From Brevibacterium sp. S22 (GTDB lineage Bacteria > Actinomycetota > Actinomycetes > Actinomycetales > Brevibacteriaceae): a DNA stretch of 64,000 nt. Of the stretch, positions 50,629 through 59,056 are shown in pieces. The notes below the pieces were generated by a model. The model saw nothing but the letters and a program-made list of their open reading frames with translations. It was not told the DNA's origin and did not search any database. The number at the start of each line of letters is the position of its first letter. Position 1 is the stretch's first letter. The stretch lies in assembly GCF_004745485.1 (NCBI RefSeq), contig NZ_RHFG01000017.1:19319-83318 (forward strand), written 5' to 3'. Made by a program: the position numbers and the translations under genes.

Positions 50629-51477
50629 TCAGAAATCCTGCCGGCGAAGCCGCCACGCCGCGAACAGCGCCCCGCCGGCCACCCATATGACGAGTACGGC
50701 GAAGGCCGGAACTGCGCCGATGTGCTCTGTTCCACCCGCCTCGGCGACACCGCTGATATTGTGCACACCACCCAACGGCAGGAGCGGCCGAAGCACTGAA
50801 GCGGGACCTTCCGGCAGCCAGCCGGCGATCATGGACCCAGCCAGCAGGGCCAGCGGAGTGAGCACCCCACCGGCGACCGAGCGGAAGCCGATCGCACCGA
50901 AGACCGCCAGGACCGAAAAGACCACGGGCAGGAGCGTGCTGCCGAAGGCCAGCCGCAGATGATCGCGGCTGCCGGCAGCCGCAAGGACCTCCGACCAGTC
51001 GGCACCGGCGACGGTCCCAGCAAGGATGCCGCCGACGATCGTGACTGCCACAGCCGTGATGAGCGCGGTGACGGCTGCCGCCGCGGCGATGACGAGGGCC
51101 TTCGCCGTGACCATGCTCGATCGGCTGCGGGCGCGCAGCAGAGCCTCGGTGATCGCGCCGGTGCGGAACTCGACCCCGGCGAACCAGGCTGCGAGGACGA
51201 CGAGGACGGCCGCGGCGGCATCCACGCCGAGCACGCTGGCCGAGAGCACATCCTCGGTGCTGGTCTCCGACAAGGGGGTACCGCGGGTGGCGGGGATGGT
51301 GAGCACGAGCAAGACGGCCGTGACCACGCCCAGCGCGAGCGTGACGATGAGCAGTTGCCGCGGCCGTCGCAGGTCGCGGAACTTCGCCCATTCGGCCCCT
51401 GCCCACCGTGGACGAGAAGCGATCGGCGAGGACGGCGCGGACGGTGAGTTCGGTGCGGTCGGTGGCGTCGTGGTCAT
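50629..51477 (-). CDS. ABC transporter permease
   Basis: 282 residues of the ABC-2-type permease plan. After a Pro/Ser-rich N-terminus, six hydrophobic segments run from RQLLIVTLALGVVTAVLLVL to AFAVLVIWVAGGALFAAWRL. It forms an exporter with the ATPase encoded just upstream; the two genes overlap by 4 bp. The lack of a substrate-binding protein and the divergent TetR regulator are typical of drug or lipid exporters. Confidence 0.87.
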   Translation of the reverse strand: MTTTPPTAPNSPSAPSSPIASRPRWAGAEWAKFRDLRRPRQLLIVTLALGVVTAVLLVLTIPATRGTPLSETSTEDVLSASVLGVDAAAAVLVVLAAWFAGVEFRTGAITEALLRARSRSSMVTAKALVIAAAAAVTALITAVAVTIVGGILAGTVAGADWSEVLAAAGSRDHLRLAFGSTLLPVVFSVLAVFGAIGFRSVAGGVLTPLALLAGSMIAGWLPEGPASVLRPLLPLGGVHNISGVAEAGGTEHIGAVPAFAVLVIWVAGGALFAAWRLRRQDF

Positions 51478-52436
51478 GGCCTCGCTCCCTGCATCGCTTG
51501 TCGTGGAGTGTGTCCGTGCTGGTCGTCGCTGGTGTCTGTGAGGCCGAGGAAGGTGTCTTCGAGGCCGCGTTCCTCTGCGGCGAGCCCTGTGAGTTCGACT
51601 CCCAAGCGCACGCAGAGTCCGAAGATCTCGCCGGGTTCGCGGCCGGAGATCGTGGCGTGGGTGCCCCAGCCATCGGTGTCGACTGAGATGCCCTCGGCCT
51701 GCAGATGATCGAGCAGCGGTGCGAGGTTCTCACCCTGTACTCGTACTCGCGTCGAGGACTCCCGCCGCAGCACATCGAGGGGGTCGTCGGCGATGAGCAG
51801 GCCGTCGCGGATGATGATGACGTGATGGGCGACGAGTTCCATCTCTCGGAGCAGGTGGCTCGACAGCAGCACCGTCCTGCCGGTGTTCGCAAAATCTGTG
51901 AGCAGCGACCTCAGCCAGGTGATTCCGGCGGGATCGAGTCCGTTGAGCGGTTCGTCGAGGATGAGCACTTCGGGGTCGGTGAGCAGCGCGGCGGCGATCC
52001 CGAGCCGCTGTCGCATGCCCAGTGACAGTTGGGAGATGCGGCGGGAGCGTGCACGGGTGAGGTCGACCAGTTCGAGCATCTCGTCGATCCGGGCGGTCGC
52101 GGTTCCCGTCGCCGTGGCGATCCAGTTGAGGTGTCCGCGCGCGGTGAGCCCCGGCAGCATGTGTTCGACGCCGAGGAACGCTCCCGCGACGCGTCCGGGT
52201 TCTGTGTGTTCGGGCAGCCGGCGGCCGTGGATGGTTGCGGTGCCGGAGTCCGGGGAGGCGAGGCCGAGGACCATCTGCAGCGTCGTTGATTTGCCGGCGC
52301 CGTTGGGGCCGAGGAACCCCGTCACCTGGCCTGGCGCAACATCGAAGCTGAGATCGTCGACGACTCGATGGTCGCCGTAGCTCTTCGTCAGTCCGCGGAC
52401 CGAGATGCCTTCATCGCTCGATGGCAATACATTCAT
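51474..52436 (-). CDS. ABC transporter ATP-binding protein
   Basis: 320 residues. Walker A is FLGPNGAGKSTTLQMV (about 42-57), the signature motif is ISQLSLGMRQRLGIAAALL, Walker B is VLILDEPLNGLDPAGITW and the switch His is in VLLSSHLLREMEL. The last 90 residues form the extra domain seen in ABC-2 exporter ATPases, ending RGLEDTFLGLT. ATG 52436 is chosen over the earlier frame opening (52514); CATTAT ends exactly 6 nt before it, so a leaderless mRNA is likely. It shares an operator-like region with the divergent TetR gene. Confidence 0.92.
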   Translation of the reverse strand: MNVLPSSDEGISVRGLTKSYGDHRVVDDLSFDVAPGQVTGFLGPNGAGKSTTLQMVLGLASPDSGTATIHGRRLPEHTEPGRVAGAFLGVEHMLPGLTARGHLNWIATATGTATARIDEMLELVDLTRARSRRISQLSLGMRQRLGIAAALLTDPEVLILDEPLNGLDPAGITWLRSLLTDFANTGRTVLLSSHLLREMELVAHHVIIIRDGLLIADDPLDVLRRESSTRVRVQGENLAPLLDHLQAEGISVDTDGWGTHATISGREPGEIFGLCVRLGVELTGLAAEERGLEDTFLGLTDTSDDQHGHTPRQAMQGARP

Positions 52437-52440
52437 ACCG

Positions 52441-52467
52441 CAATAATGATGCAAGTTGATCGTATTG
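52441..52467. promoter_or_regulatory. candidate TetR operator between ABC exporter and regulator
   Basis: CAATAATGAT...ATCGTATTG: imperfect inverted repeat with CAATA/TATTG ends. It covers the -10 region of the ATPase gene and lies 13 bases before the TetR start, so one bound dimer could repress both. Confidence 0.5.
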
Positions 52468-52479
52468 TAAAGTGAGAGG

Positions 52480-53172
52480 ATGCCGAAGATCGTCGACCAT
52501 GCCCAGCGCCGCACCGAGATCGTTTATGCCCTGTGGCAGGTCATCTACCTCAAGGGGATCGACGGGGTGTCGTTCCGCTCCGTCGCCGAGGCGGCCGGAA
52601 TCTCCGTCGGCCGCGTACAGCATTACTTCCCCTCGCGCAGCGAGCTCATCCTCGAAGGCTGTCGACAGATCGTCCAAAGCGCCGAGGTGGCCGATCCGGA
52701 GGACGTCGATGCGTCATCCGATCCCGGTTCCGTGCGTGCACTGAGTGCGCTCCGTGAGTTCTGTTTCGCGTTCGTTCCTGCAGGTGAGGCCATGCGCATC
52801 GGTGCGTCGGTGTGGTATACGTACGTCGCCCGGGCAGTGATGGACGAGCAGATCGCCGATATCATCCGCGCCAGCGACCGCGCGACTCTCACGCTCGGAA
52901 TCCGACTCTATCGGGCAGCCGTCGGCTCTGAAGCCGGCTCTGATGCCGGCTGTGATGCCGGCCGTGAAGCCGACTCTGCTGCCGGCTGTGATGCCGGCTG
53001 TGATGCCGGCTCTGACGACTCAAGCAGCGACGATACAGCTGCCCGCGCGTGGGTGATGCGGATGATCGCCTTGGGGAAGGGGCTGGCTCAGGAGGTCATG
53101 CTCGATGAGTGCAGCGCCGCCTCGGCGAAGGAGATCCTCGAGGCGGAACTCGCACAACTGGCCGCTCACTGA
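52480..53172 (+). CDS. TetR family transcriptional regulator
   Basis: 230 residues. KIVDHAQRRTEIVYALWQVI and GVSFRSVAEAAGISVGRVQH with YFPSRSELILEG form the DNA-binding part (about 2-55); the rest is helical. A tetrapeptide repeat (GSEA, GSDA, GCDA, GREA, DSAA, GCDA, GCDA) at about 149-175 is encoded by 12-bp repeats and interrupts the sensor domain. GAGAGG touches ATG 52480. It is divergent from the ABC exporter and probably represses it until a substrate binds. Confidence 0.88.
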   Translation: MPKIVDHAQRRTEIVYALWQVIYLKGIDGVSFRSVAEAAGISVGRVQHYFPSRSELILEGCRQIVQSAEVADPEDVDASSDPGSVRALSALREFCFAFVPAGEAMRIGASVWYTYVARAVMDEQIADIIRASDRATLTLGIRLYRAAVGSEAGSDAGCDAGREADSAAGCDAGCDAGSDDSSSDDTAARAWVMRMIALGKGLAQEVMLDECSAASAKEILEAELAQLAAH

Positions 53173-53225
53173 CCCCGCTCTGGGGGGGGGTGCGGGTGGG
53201 CCGAAGCCCAGTTGGACGCGATTGT

Positions 53226-53275
53226 CTGGTCGATCCACGGCGTGCTGCCGCGCGAAATCACGGCGGATCGACCAG
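53226..53275. terminator. hairpin between convergent TetR and methyltransferase genes
   Basis: CTGGTCGATCC (53226-53236) and GGATCGACCAG (53265-53275) pair over 11 bp with a 28-nt loop. A run of eight G residues lies nearby at 53182-53189. Confidence 0.5.
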
Positions 53276-53314
53276 TAAATTCATGCAGCGAGCGCGGCTG
53301 GGCGGAGCGCAGCT

Positions 53315-54901
53315 CTACTCGGTGCGGCCGAGCTCGGTGACCTCGAGCTGAGTGAACGCCAGGTCGGGGGAGTGGACCTTCGCCGCGCGGCGGATGCGTT
53401 CGGCGGTGAGCTCGCTGATCGTCGGGAACGCGGCATCGTCTTCGGTGTGTGAGTCACTCGTCGTGTCGTCGCCTCTTCCGGCGGCCTCACCGTACGCACC
53501 AGCCGCGCTGACTCCGCCGCCCTTGCTGCCCGCACCGTCCGCACTGCCCGCGCTGTCTCCGCCGTCCGCGCCACCCGCACTGCCCGCGCTACTCGCTCCG
53601 CCCGCGCCGCCCGCGCCACCCGCACTGCCCGCACTGTCTCCGCCGTCCGCGCCGCCCGCAGCCACCACGTCTCGGGCCGTCTTCGACCGCAGCGGCTCAG
53701 GGGTCTGCACGAGCACGAACGACCGCGCGCCGGCATCGCGCGAATTCGCGGCCATCACGGCATGCGCCGTGGTCCCGGACCCGGCGAAGAAATCGAGCAC
53801 AACGGCATCGGGGTCGAAGAAGGTCTGCGAGGCCACGAGCGCCTTGACCAGCTCGACCGGCTTCGGATAGCTGAACACCCCGGCCAGCCCCAGCGGCTCG
53901 AGATCGTTCTGCCCGCCGAGTGCCTTGATGATCGAGTACATCTTCGAACTCGCCTTCTCCGCCGGCGTCACCCGCACCACCGCGTGCTTGCCTTCCGAAC
54001 CCCAGGGCCGCAGGATGTACTCGCCCGTCGCGAGCTTCGCGTCCACCTCGGCGAGCTTCTTCGCGCCCTTCACCGCGACGATGTCCTCATACATCAGACG
54101 CCGCTCGGACCCACGCGCATACCGACCGAACCCGGCGCGCAGCACATCGGTCTCCACGAGCATCCGTCTGCCGTCGATGACCTCGAGCTTCGCCGGTGAC
54201 TTCTTCTCCGTCAGGAACGGCCCGACCAGGTTCGCATCCCGTCCCCACACGTGGACATAATCGTGCCCGCGCACGAACGAGCGCGCATTGCCCCCGCCCT
54301 TCGCGCGCTGATGGATCAGAGTTCCCAGCGAATTGTCCTCACCGAAGATCTCGTGTCCGAGCAGCTGCGCCCACGCGCTCTCCTTGTCATCGAGATGGAG
54401 GAACAGCACCCCGTCGTCGCGCATGAGCTCGCGCGCCAACAGCAGCCGCGGCGTCATGAACGACAGCCAACTGGCGTGATCGTGCCCATGATCCTTGTAC
54501 GTATGTGCATTGCCCGTGTTGTAGGGCGGATCGATGTAGACGACCTTGACCCGCCGACGGTGCGTGGCCAGCAGCGCGGTCAGACCCGGCAGATTGTCCC
54601 CGACGATGAGCAGATTCTCGTGCGGATCGGGAGCGTGGCAGCTGCCGTCGGTCTTCCGCAGGTGCGGACGCCCGTCTCCGAGGCGGCTTCCCTGTTCAGG
54701 GGAACCGTCCCCGAGGCGGCCTCCCCGTTCACGGGTACGTTCCCCGAGGTGGCTCTCCCGTTCAGGGATGCCCTCCCCGAGGCGGGGCCCGGGTCCTCGT
54801 TCGTCTCCATCGAGGCGGGACTCGGTGTCGGCTTCCGCGATGAGACGGCGACCGAGGGCGAAGGCGGCAGCCTTGCCCGGCCACTCCAAGACGGTCGTCA
54901 T
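53315..54901 (-). CDS. site-specific DNA methyltransferase (adenine-N6/cytosine-N4 type)
   Basis: 528 residues with the beta-class order: catalytic motif IV VVYIDPPYNTGNAHTYKDHG (Asp124-Gly130), target region, then motif I DAVVLDFFAGSGTTAHAVMA towards the C-terminus. It is related to type III Mod and CcrM-like enzymes. Two low-complexity parts interrupt it: acidic/Arg repeats (RLGEG, HLGER, RLGDG) at about 40-78 and a Gly/Ala/Ser/Asp run (about 410-460). No restriction gene lies beside it, so it appears orphan. ATG 54901 has GGAG upstream. The target sequence cannot be read from the protein. Confidence 0.88.
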   Translation of the reverse strand: MTTVLEWPGKAAAFALGRRLIAEADTESRLDGDERGPGPRLGEGIPERESHLGERTRERGGRLGDGSPEQGSRLGDGRPHLRKTDGSCHAPDPHENLLIVGDNLPGLTALLATHRRRVKVVYIDPPYNTGNAHTYKDHGHDHASWLSFMTPRLLLARELMRDDGVLFLHLDDKESAWAQLLGHEIFGEDNSLGTLIHQRAKGGGNARSFVRGHDYVHVWGRDANLVGPFLTEKKSPAKLEVIDGRRMLVETDVLRAGFGRYARGSERRLMYEDIVAVKGAKKLAEVDAKLATGEYILRPWGSEGKHAVVRVTPAEKASSKMYSIIKALGGQNDLEPLGLAGVFSYPKPVELVKALVASQTFFDPDAVVLDFFAGSGTTAHAVMAANSRDAGARSFVLVQTPEPLRSKTARDVVAAGGADGGDSAGSAGGAGGAGGASSAGSAGGADGGDSAGSADGAGSKGGGVSAAGAYGEAAGRGDDTTSDSHTEDDAAFPTISELTAERIRRAAKVHSPDLAFTQLEVTELGRTE

Positions 54902-54938
54902 CCTTCTCCTTCACCTCGAACGGTGCCAAGATTGCTGT

Positions 54939-56573
54939 ATGAGTATTTCACGAGTGGCCGTCGTCGGTGCCGGCATCCTCGGTGTCGCCGCCGCCCGCGA
55001 AGTCACCACGAGGTTCCCCGACGCCGAGGTCACCGTCTTCGACAAAGCCGGCGCCGTCGCCGCACATCAGAGTGGTCACACCTCCGGAATCGTCGATTCC
55101 GGACTCGACCAGAGGCCCGGCTCGGCGGATGCGAAGCGCACTCGGCGGGGTCTCCAGCTGCTCATCCCCTATATGGCCGAGGCCGGAGTCCCCTACCGGG
55201 AATGCGGTCAGCTGCTCGTCGCCCAGAACACCGACGAAGCAGAACGGCTCGAAGAGATCTTCGCCCGTGCCAAAGACAATGAGGTCCCCGGTGCGAGACT
55301 GCTCGAACGCCACGAAATCGGAACCGTCGAACCAGCCGTCAGAGGCGTTCTCGGACTCTTCTCACCCCATGCGGCCATCGCTGACTACTCTGCACTCACC
55401 GAAGCGCTCGCCTCCGATGTGCGCGCCGCCGGAGGGGCATTTCGCTTCAGCACCGAGGTCACCGGCTTCGACGCCATGAGCAACGAGGTCCGACTGCGCG
55501 GGCGTCCCGTTCCGGCAGACGGATCGCCGTCGGGGAGCCCTTCGTCGACGGCAGACGATGGGATGAAGCCCGAACCGGATTCCGTCGCCGACGGTCAGGG
55601 TCGCGGTGAGGGCGGTGGGGGCACCAGCGACCCAGACGAACAGGTCCACGACCGGCCGCGCACGTATCACGGCCGCGAACCCGTCATCGGCATCGGCGAT
55701 GAGCTGCGCGAGCGCTTCGGCGAGCAGGACTGGTTCCGGCAGGCCGAAACGACGATCGGCGAGTGGACTCAAAAGCTCTCGGATTCCTGGGCCCGACGCG
55801 ACGACAGGCGCCCAGGAGACAGCCGCTCAAGTGACAGGCGCCCAGGCGATGCGCGCAGCGACGACCCGCCAGCCGATGGCTCGCATCGCGAGCGCTCGCA
55901 CCGTGACGGATCTGCCCGTGAGACTCCGGTCGAAGAGGTCCTCGGCACCTTCGACATCGTCATCGTCTGCGCCGGGCTCCAGGCCGATCGCCTCGCGACC
56001 GCCGCCGGACTCGATGCCGAACCGAGGATTGTGCCCTTCACCAGCGACTACTATCGGATTCCGACCACCGACACCGAGGTGGCCCGCGGCATCATCGGCA
56101 CCGTCCCCGATCCGCACGCTCCCTTCGCCGAGACCTCGATCGTCCGCGGGCTCGACGACGGGCTCATCCTCGGACCGAACACCTCCGTCGCCCTCGGCCG
56201 CGAGTCCTACGAGCGGCGGGGCTTCGACCTCGGCGACATCGGTTCGACCGCACGGTTCAAGGGGTTCTGGAAGTTCGCCGCGCAGAATGCGAAGACGGCG
56301 GCCAAGGGAGTGAAGACCGCGGTCAGCAAGTCGGCCTTCATCGACGAGGTGCGCAGAATCGTGCCCGACCTCGATGCCGCGTCCGTCGCAGAGGGAGCTC
56401 GCGGCGTCCGGGCGCAGGCGATGAACGATGACGGTGAACTCGTCGATGACCTCATCGCGACCACGCGCGGCAGGCTCACGGTCGTCCGGTCCGTCCCGAA
56501 GTGGGGAGCCACCTCGGCGCTGGCCATCGCCGAGGATGTCGTCGACCAGGCGCTGCGCGCTCACCTCCGTTGA
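54939..56573 (+). CDS. LhgO-like FAD-dependent oxidoreductase
   Basis: 544 residues. RVAVVGAGILGVAAAREVTT is the FAD-binding start, VAAHQSGHTSGIVDSGLDQR and YRECGQLLVAQNTDEAERLE are typical of L-2-hydroxyglutarate oxidase-type enzymes, and GIIGTVPDPHAPFAETSIVR and VRAQAMNDDGELVDDLIATT end the substrate domain. The family is about 400-430 residues; the excess is an insert at about 188-335 that is rich in Asp/Arg/Gly/Ser (RRPGDSRSSDRRPGDARSDD). Start ATG 54939 has no ribosome site. It is divergent from the DNA methyltransferase with a 37-bp gap. Substrate is inference. Confidence 0.85.
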   Translation: MSISRVAVVGAGILGVAAAREVTTRFPDAEVTVFDKAGAVAAHQSGHTSGIVDSGLDQRPGSADAKRTRRGLQLLIPYMAEAGVPYRECGQLLVAQNTDEAERLEEIFARAKDNEVPGARLLERHEIGTVEPAVRGVLGLFSPHAAIADYSALTEALASDVRAAGGAFRFSTEVTGFDAMSNEVRLRGRPVPADGSPSGSPSSTADDGMKPEPDSVADGQGRGEGGGGTSDPDEQVHDRPRTYHGREPVIGIGDELRERFGEQDWFRQAETTIGEWTQKLSDSWARRDDRRPGDSRSSDRRPGDARSDDPPADGSHRERSHRDGSARETPVEEVLGTFDIVIVCAGLQADRLATAAGLDAEPRIVPFTSDYYRIPTTDTEVARGIIGTVPDPHAPFAETSIVRGLDDGLILGPNTSVALGRESYERRGFDLGDIGSTARFKGFWKFAAQNAKTAAKGVKTAVSKSAFIDEVRRIVPDLDAASVAEGARGVRAQAMNDDGELVDDLIATTRGRLTVVRSVPKWGATSALAIAEDVVDQALRAHLR

Positions 56574-56651
56574 GGAGACCGTCGACCGGGGACCGGGCGG
56601 TCACACCTGCTGTGGAGACCGTCGACCGGACACCGGGCGGTCACACCCACT
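56574..56651. repeat. tandem repeat of a 38-nt unit (40-nt step)
   Basis: Units start GGAGACCGTCGACCGG and end GGGCGGTCACACC, at 56574-56611 and 56614-56651 with three differences. They lie between the oxidoreductase stop and the iron box; no function is assigned. Confidence 0.7.
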
Positions 56652-56696
56652 GGGCGGGTGAAACGACGATGGTCTGCACACGACTCCCGTGATAAC

Positions 56697-56715
56697 TTAG
56701 CTGAGGCTAACCAAA
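56697..56715 (+). promoter_or_regulatory. DtxR/IdeR iron box
   Basis: TTAGCTGAGGCTAACCAAA matches the 19-bp actinobacterial iron-box consensus (TTAGGTTAGGCTAACCTAA) at 16 positions. It lies 18 bases before ATG 56734, so iron-loaded DtxR would repress the following two genes. Confidence 0.85.
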
Positions 56716-56733
56716 ACTCAACCAGAAGTGCTG

Positions 56734-57456
56734 ATGTCTTCGAACTCGACCGTCCCCACCTCGGTCCCCGTCCCCGCCCCGCGCGTCTGCCTGCGACTCG
56801 CAGCCGCGGCGGCAGTATTCACCTTCGCGCTCACCGGCTGTGCAGGTGGCTCGCCGGCCGGTGCGGGTGGCGAGGGAACCGCTGCCGACAGCGTCGATGA
56901 CGCCTTCGGATCCGTGGATATCGCGAAGGCCGAGCGAGTCGTTGCGCTGTCGGTCTCCGACGCTGACGCTGCTCTGGCCGCCGGCGTCGTCCCCGTGGCG
57001 ATGACCGAAGCCCCCGTCGAGCCTGTGATGCCGTGGGCGAAGGACGCGATCGACGAGCTCGGCGCGGACGACCCCGAACTCTTCCACAGCCCGGACGAAG
57101 TCGGTGTCCTCTATGACAAGGACGCGGCGACAGTCCAGTTCTTCAGCGAGCTCGGACTCAGCCTCGACCCCGTGGCCGAGCAGATGGCCGCAGGCGACGT
57201 CCCCAACAGCCTGTCGCTGGAGAAGCTCGATGTCCTCCGATCCGATGTCCTCGTCGGCTACTTTCCCGAGGCCGAGCTGCAGAAGAAGTACGAAGACGTC
57301 CCCACATCCACGAGCCTGCCGGCCGTCGAGGGCGGACACCTCTACCGCCCGACCGATGAGGAATGGCGTGGCCTGCGGTCGGTCTCCGCATTGGCCGTGC
57401 CCGAGATCGTCGACCCCATCGCAGAGAAGCTCGATGACGCCGTGGCGGGAAAATGA
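56734..57456 (+). CDS. iron-siderophore ABC transporter lipoprotein (FecB/FepB-like), internally deleted
   Basis: 240 residues. A signal sequence ending LTGC (lipid-modified Cys36) leads into RVVALSVSDADAALAAGVVP, the usual start of class III binding proteins. The family is about 320-350 residues long; here GADDPELFHSPDE runs directly into GVLYDKDAATVQFFSELGLS, a segment normally about 100 residues further on, so a central piece is missing, in frame. Binding may be impaired. Start ATG 56734, with GTG 56728 as alternative. It is controlled by the iron box and overlaps the Fes-like gene by 4 bp. Confidence 0.78.
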   Translation: MSSNSTVPTSVPVPAPRVCLRLAAAAAVFTFALTGCAGGSPAGAGGEGTAADSVDDAFGSVDIAKAERVVALSVSDADAALAAGVVPVAMTEAPVEPVMPWAKDAIDELGADDPELFHSPDEVGVLYDKDAATVQFFSELGLSLDPVAEQMAAGDVPNSLSLEKLDVLRSDVLVGYFPEAELQKKYEDVPTSTSLPAVEGGHLYRPTDEEWRGLRSVSALAVPEIVDPIAEKLDDAVAGK

Positions 57457-59024
57457 GCGAGCGGAAAGCGGAGTCAGCTGAGGCGACTCAGGTCGAGCGT
57501 CCGGCAGAGTCGGGGCAGACCGATCGTCCGACAAACCATCCTCTGGCAGGCGTGCTGTCCCTTGCGCAAGCAGGCGGGCCGACCACTGTGCAGGAGGGCC
57601 GCTCGACCCCGGCGCTGTGTACGTGGACCGACATCGGTGAGGCATGGCATCTGCGACTGGTGCTTCCGGACTCACTCATCCCCGCCGAGGCGGGGCTCCA
57701 AGAAGGCGAAGACGTGTTCGCCGATGTCAACGGCATCACCGACCGGCGGGATGTGCCTGGTGGAGTGATGGCCCGACGCACTGGGGCACCCACTGGTGAA
57801 GGAACGGCGACACCCACCGGGGAAGGAACTCAGGGAGAGCGGTCGCTCGAACTCGTGGTTCCCCGCGGCTTCCGTGGCAGCCTCCAGTTCCTCCCGGTCC
57901 CCCACACACTGCAGGCCGCCGACCGTCCCACCTGGCTCAACGCTCTCGAGCGGGCGTTCCTGCCCACCGGACAGCACGGACTGCGCGAGGTCGTGGACAT
58001 GCGTACCCAGCGTACCTTCGAGCTCTCCGCACCCGATGCCCGACCGTTGATCTGGACCGGTGGGGACGAGCCCGAATCAGAGCCACCAGTCTCGTCGGGG
58101 GCGCCCCCGCGTCCGGGGATCGGTTCGGCAGGCGTGTCCGAACAGGTCGTCGAACTCGATTCCACTCCGCGGAAGATCTGGACTCATCGTCCGGACCGGG
58201 CCCCCGCCTCGGCGCCGGTGCTCGTCGTCTTCGACGGGGAACGGTTCATCCGCGGCGGACTGCTCGCCGGGATCGACGAACTCATTCGCCCACCGTCGGT
58301 GATCATCGCGATCGACCATGCCCCCATCGCCGAGGCGGCCCCTGGCAGCGAGGGCGACGGGCTCGATGGTTCTCCTGTGGGGACAGTTCGTTCCGCGGCC
58401 ACCGACAGGGAGGCGGCAGCGGACCTGCGGGCCAGCGACCTCGTGCTGAATCCGCGATTCTGCGACGATGTGCTCGAACTCGTCCGCGACACCGCACCAG
58501 AGGCACCAGACCGGATACTCGTCGCCGGAGCCTCCTACGGCGGGCTGGCCGCGACCTATTTCGCGCTGCGCCACCCGGACTCGTTCCGCGGAATCAGCCT
58601 CTCACCGTCGTACTGGCAGTCCGATGATCAGGGACGACGCATCTGGGACTGCGTACCGGACAGGGCCGGCGGGACCGAGGCTCCGGGGCAGGGCGAATCT
58701 GCTGGATCCGTCGAGTCCGAGCGGGGCGAACCTGCCGCGCGCGGCGAGCCCGGGCGGGGCGAACCTGCCGCGCACGGCGAGCCCGGGCAGGGCGACCCTG
58801 ACGCGCGCGGCGAGCCCAGGCAGGGCGACCATGCCGCGCGTGTTGATTTCTGCATCGATCACGGCACCCTCGAGACCGTGATCGCCGAATCCGCAGCCGA
58901 AGCGGTCGATGAATTCGCCGCCCGCGGCATCGAGGTCACTGCCCGACCATTCATCGGCGGCCACGAACATCTGTGGTGGCGTGAACTCGTCCTCGTCCGT
59001 CTGGCCGAGATTCTGGCGGAATAG
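57453..59024 (+). CDS. Fes-like enterochelin/siderophore esterase
   Basis: 523 residues. An N-terminal Fes-type beta domain (WTDIGEAWHLRLVLPDSLIP) is followed by an alpha/beta hydrolase with nucleophile Ser361 in RILVAGASYGGLAATYFALR and the catalytic His504 in FIGGHEHLWWRELVLVR. It would release iron by hydrolysing imported ferric siderophores in the cytoplasm. A Gly/Glu/Pro/Arg insert at about 405-463 is built from an 11-residue repeat (GEPAARGEPGR), 33 bp per unit from 58725 on. ATG 57453 overlaps the lipoprotein gene, so both are iron-regulated. Confidence 0.88.
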   Translation: MSERKAESAEATQVERPAESGQTDRPTNHPLAGVLSLAQAGGPTTVQEGRSTPALCTWTDIGEAWHLRLVLPDSLIPAEAGLQEGEDVFADVNGITDRRDVPGGVMARRTGAPTGEGTATPTGEGTQGERSLELVVPRGFRGSLQFLPVPHTLQAADRPTWLNALERAFLPTGQHGLREVVDMRTQRTFELSAPDARPLIWTGGDEPESEPPVSSGAPPRPGIGSAGVSEQVVELDSTPRKIWTHRPDRAPASAPVLVVFDGERFIRGGLLAGIDELIRPPSVIIAIDHAPIAEAAPGSEGDGLDGSPVGTVRSAATDREAAADLRASDLVLNPRFCDDVLELVRDTAPEAPDRILVAGASYGGLAATYFALRHPDSFRGISLSPSYWQSDDQGRRIWDCVPDRAGGTEAPGQGESAGSVESERGEPAARGEPGRGEPAAHGEPGQGDPDARGEPRQGDHAARVDFCIDHGTLETVIAESAAEAVDEFAARGIEVTARPFIGGHEHLWWRELVLVRLAEILAE

Positions 59025-59056
59025 ACCGAACTCTGTCTGCGAAGAGCGATCGCCCC

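Noticed and set aside
53182..53189. Run of eight G residues as a phase-variation tract
   Set aside because: Lies between two convergent stop codons, where slippage would alter no frame or promoter.
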